A DNA stretch of 64,000 bases from Thermostichus lividus PCC 6715 (lineage in GTDB: Bacteria; Cyanobacteriota; Cyanobacteriia; Thermosynechococcales; Thermosynechococcaceae), in NCBI RefSeq assembly GCF_002754935.1, contig NZ_CP018092.1, forward strand, positions 992,001 through 1,056,000. Reading direction: 5' to 3'. Shown here one piece after another: positions 37,871 through 47,775 of this stretch (within the stretch, counting starts at the first letter, position 1; every line of letters starts with the position of its first letter). Below the pieces are notes generated by a model that made no database searches, was not told the origin of the DNA, and worked only from the letters and a program-made list of their open reading frames with translations. The position numbers and the translations under genes were made by a program.

Positions 37871-39865
37871 TTAAGCCAGCAATGCCTCAGCTTTGGCAAC
37901 CACGTTATCGACCGTAAAGCCAAATTTCTCCATGAGCACCCCACCGGGGGCTGAGGCACCAAACCGATCAATACTCAGGGTGGCATCAGCATAGCGACAC
38001 CAACCAAAGCTAGCCCCGGCCTCAACGGCTAAGCGCTTCACCCCTGCAGGTAAGACACTTGCTTGGTACTCGCTGGATTGCTCGGCAAAGAGTTCCCACG
38101 ACGGCATCGAAACCACCCGCACCTTTTTGCCGCTAGCCGTGAGGGTTTCAGCCGCTTTGACACAGAGGGAAACTTCAGAGCCAGTGCCAATCAAGATCAG
38201 ATCGGGGGTGCCATCACAGTCCACGATGGTGTAGGCACCTTTGGCAACATTGGCTGCGGAACTACCAGCCAAATTGGGGAGGTTCTGCCGAGTTAAGGCT
38301 AAAAGCGTCGGCTGCTTGCGCCGTTGTACCGCCACTTGGTAGGCGCCGGAGGTCTCATTGCCGTCAGCAGGACGAATCACAAGCAGGTTGGGGATAGCCC
38401 GCAGCGAGGCGAGGGTTTCGACAGGCTGGTGGGTTGGGCCGTCTTCGCCAAGGGCGATGGAGTCGTGGGTCATGACGTAGATCACCCCGGCTTGAGACAG
38501 TGCCGAGAGCCGCAGCGCTGGCCGCAGGTAGTCGGCAAATACTAAAAAGGTAGCGCAGTAGGGAATCAACCCTGATTTATGGAGGGCAATGCCGTTACAG
38601 ATGGCAGCCATGCCATGCTCGCGCACCCCAAAACGGATGTTACGGTTTTGGTACTGCCCTTTTTGAAAGTCACCGGAGCATTTGAGTTCGGTGAGATTGG
38701 AGTGGGTCAAGTCCGCTGAGCCACCAATCAATTCCGGCAGGTTGGGGGCGATCGCGTTTAAGCAGATCTCTGAATGCTTACGGGTGGCAACGGCTTTATC
38801 CTCTGGGGTGTAGTGGGGCAGGTTCGCATCCCAGTTGGCGGGTAAGTCCCCCCGCAGGAGTCGTTCAAACTCCGCTGCTTCCGCAGGATACTTTTGGCGG
38901 TAGGTGGCTAGGGTTTCGTTCCACTCGGCTTCTGCACGTGCGCCGCGCTCAATGGCTTTGCGGAACTGCGCTAAAACATCGTCCGGCACTACAAAGGGAT
39001 CGTAATTCCAGCCTAAGTTTTCGCGGGTTAACTTGACTTCATCCACCCCAAGGGCAGCGCCGTGCACCCCAGCGGTATTGGCTTTGTTAGGAGACCCGTA
39101 GCCAATGGTGGTCGTCACTTTAATGAGGGAGGGCTTGTCGGTAACCGCTTTGGCGGCTGCAATGGCGTGGGCGATCGCCGCGAGATCGGTATTGCCATTG
39201 GTGACGTGCTGAACGTGCCAGCCGTAGGCTTCAAAGCGTTTACAGACATCTTCGGTAAAGGCAATGTCTGTGGAGCCATCGATGGAAATGTGGTTGTCAT
39301 CGTACAGGGCAATGAGCTTTCCTAAGCCCCAGTGCCCCGCCAAGGAGCAGGCTTCGCCAGAAACCCCCTCCATGTTACAGCCATCGCCAAGGATGACATA
39401 GGTATAGTGATCGACCAGTTGAACATCGGGCTTATTAAACCGCGCGGCTAAGTGTGCCTCGGCCACCGCGAGACCCACAGCGTTACAAATCCCCTGCCCC
39501 AAGGGGCCGGTGGTGACTTCAACCCCTGGGGTCTCAAAATTTTCAGGGTGACCAGGGGTGCGGGAGCCCCACTGCCGGAACTGTTTAATATCCTCAATGG
39601 TGACGCTATCGTACCCCGTCAGGTAAAGCATGGCGTACTGCAACATACAGCCGTGACCTGCCGAGAGGACAAAGCGATCGCGGTTGAACCATTGCGGGTT
39701 TTTGGGGTTGTACCGCATAAATTGGTTCCAGAGGACGTAGGCCATGGGAGCGGCTCCCATGGGTAAGCCTGGGTGGCCAGAGTTGGCTTTTTGCACAGCA
39801 TCGATCGCCAAGAATCGAATCGCATTAATGCAGAGGTCATCAAGGGATTGAGTTACAGCAGGCAT
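37871..39865 (-). CDS. tktA: Transketolase
   Basis: 664 residues. The TPP-binding [20 protein letters not shown]...DDNHISIDG motif lies near 155-190, and the central TK signature is [11 protein letters not shown] near 470. It moves two-carbon units in the Calvin cycle and pentose phosphate pathway, so it is expected to be strongly expressed. The gene is intact at normal length and lies 39 bases downstream of fabF. Confidence 0.97.
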   Translation of the reverse strand: MPAVTQSLDDLCINAIRFLAIDAVQKANSGHPGLPMGAAPMAYVLWNQFMRYNPKNPQWFNRDRFVLSAGHGCMLQYAMLYLTGYDSVTIEDIKQFRQWGSRTPGHPENFETPGVEVTTGPLGQGICNAVGLAVAEAHLAARFNKPDVQLVDHYTYVILGDGCNMEGVSGEACSLAGHWGLGKLIALYDDNHISIDGSTDIAFTEDVCKRFEAYGWHVQHVTNGNTDLAAIAHAIAAAKAVTDKPSLIKVTTTIGYGSPNKANTAGVHGAALGVDEVKLTRENLGWNYDPFVVPDDVLAQFRKAIERGARAEAEWNETLATYRQKYPAEAAEFERLLRGDLPANWDANLPHYTPEDKAVATRKHSEICLNAIAPNLPELIGGSADLTHSNLTELKCSGDFQKGQYQNRNIRFGVREHGMAAICNGIALHKSGLIPYCATFLVFADYLRPALRLSALSQAGVIYVMTHDSIALGEDGPTHQPVETLASLRAIPNLLVIRPADGNETSGAYQVAVQRRKQPTLLALTRQNLPNLAGSSAANVAKGAYTIVDCDGTPDLILIGTGSEVSLCVKAAETLTASGKKVRVVSMPSWELFAEQSSEYQASVLPAGVKRLAVEAGASFGWCRYADATLSIDRFGASAPGGVLMEKFGFTVDNVVAKAEALLA

Positions 39866-39904
39866 TACTTTCTCTCTCTATAGAATTGGGTGTGCAGCGA
39901 ACAG

Positions 39905-41166
39905 TTAAAGGTTGGGGACAAATTTGCGAAACGCTAGGGTCACATTGTGACCGCCAAAGCCAAAGGAATTGGAAAGGGCAACCACCACCGGACAGGCACG
40001 ACTGTGATGGGGAACGTAGTCCAGATCACAGGCTGGATCCGGCTGCTCCAAGTTAATTGTAGGGGGATGCGGTCATGGGCAACCGCCATCACCGTGGCGA
40101 TCGCCTCGATGCCACCAGACCCTCCCAGTAAATGCCCCGTCATCGACTTGGTGGAGCTAATGGGAACGCGGCGGGCATTCTCTTCGCCAAGGGCACGCTT
40201 AATCGCCGCCGTCTCGGTACTGTCATTGGCAGGGGTACTGGTGCCGTGGGCATTGATGTAGCTCACCTGATCAGGGGCAATACCGCCATCTTTGAGACAG
40301 CCTTCAATGGCACGGGCTGCCCCTTCGCCCCCGGGGGAAGGAGCCGTCATGTGGTAAGCATCACAGGTTAGGCCATAGCCGACCATTTCGGCATAGATGC
40401 GCGCCCCCCGGGCAAGGGCAAATTCTAGCTCTTCCAAAATTAAAATGCCCGCCCCTTCACCAAGGACAAAGCCATCTCGGTTCTTATCAAAGGGACGACT
40501 GGCATGGTGGGGGTCATCATTGCGGGTGGAGAGGGCACGGGCTGCCGCAAACCCAGCAACAGACAGGGGAGTGATTGCCGCTTCCGTGCCACCGCAGATC
40601 ATCGCCTTGGCATAGCCGTGTTGAACGAGCCGAAAGGCATCGCCAATGGCATTGGAGCCTGCGGCGCAGGCGGTGACCGAGCAGGAGTTGGGGCCTTTGG
40701 CACCGGTATGAATTGCCGTTAGGCCTGCAGCCATGTTAGCAATCATCATCGGAATCATGAAGGGGCTACAGCGATCCGGCCCCTTACTGAGATAGATTTC
40801 CTGCTGATCTTCCATAACCCGCAGACCCCCCACCCCCGTGCCAATAATGATGCCAACGTCCGTGGCATTGCTCTCATCAATGGTGAGTTGGGCATCGGCA
40901 AGGGCTTGTTTACTGGCGGCGACCCCAAACTGGGCAAACCGATCCATGCGCTTGGCATCCTTGCGATCCATATAGAGGGTGGGGTCAAAGCCACGAACCT
41001 CACCCGCAATGCGGCAATCATGACGACTGGCATCAAAGAGGCTAATCGTGTCAATGCCGCTACGACCGGCCATTAGCCCGTCCCAATACTCTGCCAAGGT
41101 GTTGCCAAGGGGGGTAATGGCACCCATGCCGGTGACAACCACCCGTTTTTGGTGAGCCTTCGTCAT
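39905..41166 (-). CDS. fabF: 3-oxoacyl-ACP synthase II, frame broken near the C-terminus
   Basis: The KAS II enzyme elongates fatty acids. The catalytic Cys lies in [14 protein letters not shown], and the His residues in [15 protein letters not shown] and [12 protein letters not shown]. After AVAHDRIPL the frame goes wrong and stops at 39940. Adding one C to the five-C run (plus strand GGGGG, 40062-40066) restores [18 protein letters not shown] and [17 protein letters not shown] to a stop at 39905, for about 420 residues. FabF is normally essential, so I read this as a likely assembly error. The acpP gene is 5 bases upstream. Confidence 0.93.
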
Positions 41167-41171
41167 TGGTC

Positions 41172-41417
41172 TTACGCAGCTGCCTTATTGGTGATAAAGT
41201 CTAGGACATCTTGAACAGTTTTCAACTTTTCTGCTTCTTCGTCAGGAATTTCGATATTAAAGGCTTCTTCTAGAGCCATGATCAGCTCCACGGAGTCGAG
41301 GGAGTCGGCGTTCAAGTCATCTGCAAAGCTTGCTTCGGGCACGACTTTTTCAGCATCAACACTGAGTTGATCGGCAACAATGGTTTTTACTTTTTCGAAA
41401 ATTTCAGAGTCAGTCAT
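41172..41417 (-). CDS. acpP: Acyl carrier protein
   Basis: 81 acidic residues with the phosphopantetheine serine in [20 protein letters not shown] near residue 40. It carries growing acyl chains for fatty-acid synthesis. The order acpP-fabF-tkt is common in cyanobacteria; here acpP and fabF are 5 bases apart and probably co-transcribed. Confidence 0.97.
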   Translation of the reverse strand: MTDSEIFEKVKTIVADQLSVDAEKVVPEASFADDLNADSLDSVELIMALEEAFNIEIPDEEAEKLKTVQDVLDFITNKAAA

Positions 41418-41674
41418 AGATGCCTGTGAATTTCAAATGGATGGACGAATGAATGATGATGCGGGCGATCGCCATTCCTCAAATCTAGGATGTTTTGTGC
41501 CCAGAATCAACGCGCCATAATTATAGGACACATTGGGGGTACAGCCCACAAGGTCGTGGCAGGGGAGTCTGGCTATGGTAAGCTACATCTTGGGTATCAT
41601 GGCTTTTTGAGTGCTTTTGCCGCCCCCATCGCTACAGTTGATGTTTGTTGTTGCTACCCGCTATTGAGTTACCG

Positions 41675-43972
41675 ATGCATTTTACAATCGCCAGTCTGCT
41701 CGCTAATTTTACTGAAGATAAGTTTGTTGCCCCGAAAGCCCTTGAAAAAAAACTGGGGTGTGAGGATGAACAGAGCCAACGGGAATTAGAAATTGCCCTC
41801 GATGCCCTTGAGCGCATTGGTCTGCTCACGAAGGAGCGGGGAAAGTATCGCCGCAACTACGAGGAAGGTCTCATTGAAGGGCGACTGCGCTGCTCCAGTA
41901 AGGGCTTTTGCTTTGCCATTCAGGATACCGAAGGGGCAGAGGATATTTTCGTTCGTGAAAATCAACTCAGTACGGCGTGGAATGGCGATCGCGTGCTGGT
42001 GCGGGTCACGCGGGAAGGGCGCCGCAAAAAATCCCCCGAAGGAGAGGTCAAACTCATTCTAGAGCGCGGCAACCCGTCAGTGATTGCCCGGGTCAAGCAA
42101 ACCGAGCATGGTTTCCGTGCTACCCCCCTTGACGATCGCCTCCTGTTTGAAATTGCCCTTGAACCCAATGAACTGGTGTCCGATCTCTCGCAGGTGGTGG
42201 ATCAGCTGGTGCACGTCAACATTCGCCGCTATCCCTTGGGGGGGTATTTACCCGTAGGTGAAATTGCTCAAATTCTGGGGACTGATGCCCAGTCAGCACC
42301 GGTGCTGGATCTAATCTGTTGTAAGCACAACCTTGTGCGGCAGTTTAGTCCGGCACTGCGATCGGCGGCCACCGCCTTGAACCAGCACCTTCAAGCCATG
42401 GAGTTTGAGCAGCGGCAGGATTTACGGGAGTTAGTCACCATCACCCTAGTGGCTCCCGGCCAAGAACCCCAAGTGGCCTTTTCCCTCGATGCCCTGGATC
42501 AGGATCTATGGCAGCTTGGCGTTCATATTGCCGATGTCGGTGGCTTGCTGCCGGTGGATGACCCATTAGATCGGGCGGCACGGCGACAGGGGATAACCCT
42601 AGCCACACCAGAACTTAGCGTGCCTTTGTTGCCCCCCGAGTTAACCCTGCTGCGGCTTCTACCTGGGGGCGATCGCGCCGCGATTTCCCTGCTGATCCAC
42701 CTCACCAGTACAGGGGAGGTGCAATCCTACACCATTCACCGCAGCCGCATTAGCGTAGATGCCTGTGTTGACAGTGAGCAGGTGGTTGCTACCCTAGAGC
42801 GGGGGGATAGCTCCGGAGATTGGTTGCGATCGCTCCTGCGGTTGGCCACTGCCGTGAGCCAGCGGCGACAGCAGCGGGGCAGTATCGAGATCACCCCTGC
42901 CGTGAGCTTAAACCTCGCCTACGCCGATGAAGGCTTAGCCACTGCCATTCCCCTACCGATGCTGGCACCTTGGACAAGTTTAGTGGTGCTGGCTAATGAG
43001 CTCCTCGGCAAACACTTGGCAACCCTTAGTGTTCCTGCCCTGTACCGCAGCCAGCAAGTACCGGAACTGTACGCCGTGCAGGACTTTCTGAAGCTGTGCC
43101 AAAACCTCAATTTACCCCTCAGTCTTGGAGACAGCTCCAGTGTGGCACCTCAGGATTTTCAGCGCTTCCTTGAGCAGTTAGCCACCTCCGAGCTGGCAAC
43201 TGTGCTCCAAGAGCTATTGCTCGATACCCTTAAGCCCGCCACTACCTCAGGTACTCTCTCGCCCCACTTTAGTTTGGCGCTTGGCTCTGGCTATGCTCAC
43301 TTTTGCTCACCGTTACAGCGCTACAGCGACATTGTCAACCAGCGGATTTTACATACCCTGCTCACCAAAGGGCGCGATCGCCGCGGCCCCCGTGCCAAGG
43401 AGCGGGTGAACCTCGGCCACTCGAGCTGCCTAGAGCAGGTCACTTGGAATGTCTTAACCACAGATGTACAGCGGGAACTGGAAGCCCTCTTAAAAGAAAT
43501 TGTGGCTCATTTACAGGAGCGGGAGCGACAAACCCAGAGTGCTTGGAAAGACCTCGTAGGGCTGCAACGGGTGCGCCAAGTGCAAGCCTGTATGGGAGAG
43601 GTGCGCCCCGGCATTATCACTGGTGTTCAATCCTATGGTTTTTTTGTCGAGCTAATTGAGTTCAACGTCGAAGGCCTAGTGCACGTTAGCTCCCTCAAGG
43701 ATGACTGGTACGAATATCGCGCCCACGCCCAGACCCTAACAGGACGGCGCAACCGCCTGCGTTACCGCTTAGGCGATCGGGTTGACGTACTCATCAAAAA
43801 TGTCGATTCCTATCGGCAGCAAGTGGACTTAACGGTGATGAGTGGCGGCTCCCAAGCCACTGACGAGGATCTAGCAGGGGGGGCTGACCCCATCCAGACC
43901 AATACCCCCTGGTTGAGGATGACCAGCGTGCTTAGCTATGAACACTCCCAGTACAACGGTTTCACTCCATGA
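41675..43972 (+). CDS. RNase II/R-like protein with an altered catalytic region
   Basis: 765 residues from the ATG at 41675 (MHFTIASLLANF); a TTG at 41645 is less likely. Order: winged-helix/cold-shock-like start, RNB domain (about 240-600), and an S1 domain near the C-terminus (GIITGVQSYGFFVELIEF). The aspartate cluster expected before LWQLGVHIADV is replaced by VAPGQEPQVAFSLD, and the SPIRRY signature reads SPLQRY. It may bind RNA without normal exonuclease activity. The last 22 codons overlap the next gene. One added C in the run near 43906 would give PLVEDDQRA and a stop at 43935, with no overlap. Confidence 0.83.
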   Translation: MHFTIASLLANFTEDKFVAPKALEKKLGCEDEQSQRELEIALDALERIGLLTKERGKYRRNYEEGLIEGRLRCSSKGFCFAIQDTEGAEDIFVRENQLSTAWNGDRVLVRVTREGRRKKSPEGEVKLILERGNPSVIARVKQTEHGFRATPLDDRLLFEIALEPNELVSDLSQVVDQLVHVNIRRYPLGGYLPVGEIAQILGTDAQSAPVLDLICCKHNLVRQFSPALRSAATALNQHLQAMEFEQRQDLRELVTITLVAPGQEPQVAFSLDALDQDLWQLGVHIADVGGLLPVDDPLDRAARRQGITLATPELSVPLLPPELTLLRLLPGGDRAAISLLIHLTSTGEVQSYTIHRSRISVDACVDSEQVVATLERGDSSGDWLRSLLRLATAVSQRRQQRGSIEITPAVSLNLAYADEGLATAIPLPMLAPWTSLVVLANELLGKHLATLSVPALYRSQQVPELYAVQDFLKLCQNLNLPLSLGDSSSVAPQDFQRFLEQLATSELATVLQELLLDTLKPATTSGTLSPHFSLALGSGYAHFCSPLQRYSDIVNQRILHTLLTKGRDRRGPRAKERVNLGHSSCLEQVTWNVLTTDVQRELEALLKEIVAHLQERERQTQSAWKDLVGLQRVRQVQACMGEVRPGIITGVQSYGFFVELIEFNVEGLVHVSSLKDDWYEYRAHAQTLTGRRNRLRYRLGDRVDVLIKNVDSYRQQVDLTVMSGGSQATDEDLAGGADPIQTNTPWLRMTSVLSYEHSQYNGFTP

Positions 43973-45011
43973 CTTTGGTAATTTCCTGCGGGATATTTGG
44001 TATTTTGGCCTGCCATCGGCAGACCTAAAGCCAAAGCAGTTCAAAGCAAAGGTCATTCTCGGTGAGCCCATCCTCTTTGGCCGTACTAGTGACGGCACCC
44101 CCTTTGCCCTGCGCAACCTGTGCCCCCATCGGGGGATTCCGCTGCACTACGGGCACTTTGAAGGCGACGAAGTCATCTGCCCGTACCACGGCTGGCGGTT
44201 TAATCGCCATGGCCAGTGCACCCTGATTCCCTCCCTCACTAGTGACAGTGACGTTGACCCCAAGCAGTTTGGTGTCCTGAGTTATCCAGTACGGGAAGCG
44301 CAAGGGAATCTCTGGATTTATATGCCAGCCAAGGATCGGCAAGCCCCTGAACCAGCTTTGGAGGTGCCCCTTGTGCCGGGCTTCAGTGCCACAACCCAAC
44401 CCCAAGCCGTACAAAAATTCATTTTTCCGGGGCATTTAGACCAAGTCTTTATTAACTTTATGGATCCGGCTCACGCACCCTTTGTCCATGGCGCGTGGTG
44501 GTGGCGTACCCGTGGGAAACTGTTTGAAAAAGCTAAAACCTTTGATCCGTCTCCCTACGGGTTTACCATGCGTCGGCATCCCCTGCTGCGTAAATCTTGG
44601 GCACACCATATCCTAGGCGGCCACCCGGAGGTGGAAATTATCTATCGCTTACCGGGAATTCGTATTGAAACCAACTACACCGATCGCCACACCTTTTGTT
44701 TTTTAATTACCCTCACCCCTATTAACGAACACCAGACTGAGCTGACCAGCATATTTTACTGGACCTTTCCGTGGTTGGCTCCCCTTAAGCCCCTGCTGGC
44801 TCCCTTTGCGCGCGAATTTATTAACCAAGACCTGCGCATTGTAGCCAAACAAAGTGAGGGGCTAGCCTACAACCCGCCCCTAACCCTGATCAAAGAGGCC
44901 GATAACCAAGCAAAGTGGTACTACCAAATTAAGCGAGAGTATGCCAAGGCCATCCAAGAGGGGCGGGAGTTTGTCAATCCTATGAAAACCCAAGTGTTGC
45001 GCTGGCGCTAG
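43938..45011 (+). CDS. Rieske-type aromatic oxygenase (pheophorbide a oxygenase-like)
   Basis: 357 residues. The [2Fe-2S] Rieske site is NLCPHRGIPLHYG...CPYHGW near 60-85, and the mononuclear iron site is DPAHAPFVHG near 174-183. This is the arrangement of the PaO/Tic55/choline-monooxygenase-like group. Relatives act on chlorophyll breakdown products or other ring compounds. The substrate is not known. It overlaps trmD by 4 bases at the stops. Confidence 0.85.
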   Translation: MNTPSTTVSLHDFGNFLRDIWYFGLPSADLKPKQFKAKVILGEPILFGRTSDGTPFALRNLCPHRGIPLHYGHFEGDEVICPYHGWRFNRHGQCTLIPSLTSDSDVDPKQFGVLSYPVREAQGNLWIYMPAKDRQAPEPALEVPLVPGFSATTQPQAVQKFIFPGHLDQVFINFMDPAHAPFVHGAWWWRTRGKLFEKAKTFDPSPYGFTMRRHPLLRKSWAHHILGGHPEVEIIYRLPGIRIETNYTDRHTFCFLITLTPINEHQTELTSIFYWTFPWLAPLKPLLAPFAREFINQDLRIVAKQSEGLAYNPPLTLIKEADNQAKWYYQIKREYAKAIQEGREFVNPMKTQVLRWR

Positions 45012-45703
45012 GGCTGCTGCGCTAACCACCGCTGGTAGAGATCTGGGCGACGCTGCCGGGTTCGCTCAATTTGCTGGGCTTTGCGCCATTTGGCAATGTT
45101 CTCGTGGTGCCCCGAAAGCAGCACCGACGGCACCGGCCACCCCCGAAACTCTGCCGGTCGGGTGTAGTGGGGGTAGTCGAGCAAGCCGTCCTCAAAACTC
45201 TCCTGTTGCAGGGACGCGGCTTTGCCCACCGTGCCCGGCAAGAGGCGCAGCACACCGTTGAGGATGGTTAGTGCCGGAATTTCGCCACAGGTGAGGACAA
45301 AATCACCAATAGAAATTTCTTGGGTCACCAAATGCTCGACAACCCGCTCATCCACCCCTTCGTAATGGCCACAGAGAATGACCAGTTGATCGCGGTGTTT
45401 GGCCCATTCCCACAGATGCTGTTGGCGAAGGGGCTCACCTTGGGGGGTAACGTAAATAATCTCCCGTCGCGGTAAGACGGGGAGGGACTCCACCGCAGCA
45501 AATAGGGGCGCGGGCTTCATCACCATACCGACACCACCGCCGTAGGGTTCATCGTCAACGGTATGGTGTCGATCCTCCGTAAAGTCACGGGGATTGGTCA
45601 GCACCACTGAAGCAATCCCCCGATCCAAGGCTTTGGCCATCAGACCGGTCTTGAGGGGGGTGCTAAAGAATTCTGGAAACAGGGTGATAATGTCAAACCG
45701 CAT
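45008..45703 (-). CDS. trmD: tRNA (guanine-N1-)-methyltransferase
   Basis: 231 residues, a SPOUT methyltransferase that makes m1G37 in tRNAs reading CNN codons. MRFDIITLFPEFF, DDEPYGGGVGMVMKP and LCGHYEGVDERV are the family motifs. Its start is 17 bases from insertion copy 2. The gene is complete and convergent with the Rieske gene. Confidence 0.96.
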   Translation of the reverse strand: MRFDIITLFPEFFSTPLKTGLMAKALDRGIASVVLTNPRDFTEDRHHTVDDEPYGGGVGMVMKPAPLFAAVESLPVLPRREIIYVTPQGEPLRQQHLWEWAKHRDQLVILCGHYEGVDERVVEHLVTQEISIGDFVLTCGEIPALTILNGVLRLLPGTVGKAASLQQESFEDGLLDYPHYTRPAEFRGWPVPSVLLSGHHENIAKWRKAQQIERTRQRRPDLYQRWLAQQP

Positions 45704-45719
45704 GGCTTATATTGATATT

Positions 45720-46150
45720 GATGTGGGCGGCTAAAACCCCTCCGCTTTAGCGAGGGGATACAGCCAACTCAGGGGGCTTTAGCCCTCTCTATGTGTTAAC
45801 CTAAAAACGTGGAAAGTAGGCGTATCAACTACGCGAAGAGACATCCTAGTACGGAGAAATCCCGGCAAGTAAGTCACTACCGCTTTGGCGGCAAGCCTAA
45901 ACCACTGCAAGCAATGGCAGGATGTTGAGCGTATCGAATTGGCTAGTGTTGAAAAGCGCGAAACCACGAACCGAAACATAAACGTAGTCCCAATAGCAGA
46001 AATGCTTGAGGTGAGTAGGGGGTCTTTGACTGCCCCCACCCGCATTAAGTTGTGGGTGACAGCTCAAGGGAAAAGCGAAGCAACGCGGCTTCAGCCCGTT
46101 GCGTAGCATCCTTTGGGAATCCCCTCTCTTTCAAAGAGGGGAGAAGTCAA
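45720..46150 (+). mobile_element. 432-bp non-autonomous IS605-type element, copy 2
   Basis: 431 bases, near-identical to copies 1 and 3. It differs by a single-base deletion near the left end, three substitutions in AACCTAAAAACG, and a few others. The right hairpin CCCCTCT/AGAGGGG (46121-46141) is a perfect stem here, while copies 1 and 3 have a T-G wobble at one pair. GAAT precedes it at 46117-46120 and TCAA ends it at 46147-46150. That TCAA contains the complement of the sppA stop codon. Confidence 0.88.
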
Positions 46151-47256
46151 GGCCGACACAGGGATGCTAGTTGACCGTAGTAGGCAAGGGCACGCTGCTG
46201 GCTGAGGGCGCACAGTTGCTGTTGTTGCCAAAGGTGTTGCTCCTGCTGGGAGGGGCGCGGGAGGTGTACCCCAAACAGTTGGTTGATCAGGGGGGTGCGA
46301 TCGCGCCGTAGCCGCACAACCGCATAGTTGTCGTCAATCTGGGCGGCACGGGCAAGGGCGGTGATCACCTGAGGGCGACTGAGGGTGCCATCAATCAGGC
46401 GATATTGCTGCGCCTGAGCATTGCTAAACACCATGGCGCCCATTTGGTTGCGGATGACGCTGGGATCGATGCCGCGCGCCTTGGCGACATGGCTCACAAA
46501 GGTGCTGTACTCCTGCTCTAGTCCCGCTTGGAAGACCTGAATTTCTGCTGGCGTGAGGCGGCGGAAGGGATTGCCAAAGTCTTTACCCCGCCCGGCACTG
46601 AGGGTGCGCTCTTCAATGGCGTTGGCGGTCACTCCCCCCTGAAATAGGCCGCTATCTAGGCTCGTGGGGCGATCGTAAAAGAGCACACTTGGGCCAATAA
46701 TGCCGATACTGCCGATGAGGCTGCCATGGTCAGCATAGATTTTATCAGCAGCCACCATTGCCCAAACGCCTCCGGAGGCCGAAATACCTTCAACAAAAGC
46801 ATAGACGGGTCTTTGGGTGGCTTTACGATAGGCGTTGATGCCGTCGGCGATCGCCTGAGAGCCAAAGATCGTGCCTCCTGGGGTGGCAATATTCAGTAAA
46901 ATGGCCTTTACACTCTCGTCTTCGGCGGCTGCCTCAAGCTGCTGCTGCACTTGGTAGCCGTAGGTTACACCAACAATGGAGGAAAATAGAGTGTCTTCTT
47001 CGGTTTGAGGACTCCCTAAAATTGGGCCAACAATATCAATGGTGAGGATACGGTTGCGGCTGGTTTCTTTGCCACTGACGTGCTGGTAGGGGCTGTCTTG
47101 GTTCGCTGGCGCCATTAAGACTCCCAGAATCGCAAGGAAGAGAGTGGCACTCATGCCAACAATCCCTAGGGTCAGGAAAAAGACAAGGGTGCCAAAAAAA
47201 ATCATGCCGCAGCGATGTGCAACAGCAGGCCAAAATGGAGGCAGAGAACGAGTCAT
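46147..47256 (-). CDS. sppA: Signal peptide peptidase SppA
   Basis: 369 residues of the S49 family: an N-terminal membrane helix (GTLVFFLTLGIVGMSATLFL), then TIDIVGPI, NIATPGGTIFGSQAIADGI and the serine region EGISASGGVWAMVAADKIYA (family catalytic Ser/Lys dyad). It degrades leftover signal peptides; in cyanobacteria a member also trims antenna proteins under high light. Its TGA comes from the end of insertion copy 2, so the original C-terminus may have been longer or different. Confidence 0.9.
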   Translation of the reverse strand: MTRSLPPFWPAVAHRCGMIFFGTLVFFLTLGIVGMSATLFLAILGVLMAPANQDSPYQHVSGKETSRNRILTIDIVGPILGSPQTEEDTLFSSIVGVTYGYQVQQQLEAAAEDESVKAILLNIATPGGTIFGSQAIADGINAYRKATQRPVYAFVEGISASGGVWAMVAADKIYADHGSLIGSIGIIGPSVLFYDRPTSLDSGLFQGGVTANAIEERTLSAGRGKDFGNPFRRLTPAEIQVFQAGLEQEYSTFVSHVAKARGIDPSVIRNQMGAMVFSNAQAQQYRLIDGTLSRPQVITALARAAQIDDNYAVVRLRRDRTPLINQLFGVHLPRPSQQEQHLWQQQQLCALSQQRALAYYGQLASLCRP

Positions 47257-47280
47257 GAATACGAAGGGAGTGTGGTTCGG

Positions 47281-47286
47281 TATAAT
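47281..47286 (+). promoter_or_regulatory. Possible -10 element for pipX
   Basis: TATAAT lies 170 bases upstream of the pipX start within a non-coding gap (47257-47456). The -35 is not convincing. GTA-N7-TAC overlaps it (GTATAATCTGTAC), one base short of the NtcA consensus GTA-N8-TAC, so NtcA control is not supported from this alone. Confidence 0.3.
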
Positions 47287-47456
47287 CTGTACAGTTTTTT
47301 GTCTAACGTTCTCCCCATTTTAGCGGTGCATTGCGTTCTTCTGGGTCTTATCCGTGCTCTTGATCCTCACATTGGCCACTCCTTATGGGGCTACTGTGGC
47401 TGTGAATGCTTGATCACGTTTGTGAGGTAGGTATTAATTCGTTGATGAAACCGTCC

Positions 47457-47726
47457 ATGACTGCTGAGCAGTACTTAAACCACCCTACGTTTGGGCTGTT
47501 GTATGGCGTTTGTCCTGTGGAGGAGAATCGGGAACTGTTTACCACCCTCTACGCCCAGCGGCTGTTCTTTATTGTCACGCTGCGTCCGGAGGGGATGGAA
47601 TTTGAGTCTATTAGTCGCACGGATGCGCGCCTGTTGATTGAACAGCGGTTGCGATCGCTGCGGCGGCTAGGGAAACAGGCGGAGTATGCCGCGCTGCAAA
47701 GCGTTCATCGCCAAACGTTTTTATAG
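47457..47726 (+). CDS. pipX: PII-interacting protein X
   Basis: 89 residues from the ATG at 47457 (MTAEQYLNHPTFGLLYGVC), the same length I remember for PipX of Synechococcus elongatus; the frame opens further upstream at 47406 and 47445. The Tudor-like N-terminal half and the C-terminal helices (DARLLIEQRLRSLRRLGK...RQTFL) are present. PipX switches between PII and the nitrogen regulator NtcA, coupling carbon/nitrogen state to transcription. Neither NtcA nor glnB is in the window. Confidence 0.9.
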   Translation: MTAEQYLNHPTFGLLYGVCPVEENRELFTTLYAQRLFFIVTLRPEGMEFESISRTDARLLIEQRLRSLRRLGKQAEYAALQSVHRQTFL

Positions 47727-47775
47727 GCCACGGGGGCAAATTCGCTAGACTGGGGCTAGGATCCAGGGAGAGACA

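Noticed and set aside
47281-47293. NtcA box upstream of pipX
   Set aside because: Spacing is seven, not eight, bases between GTA and TAC.
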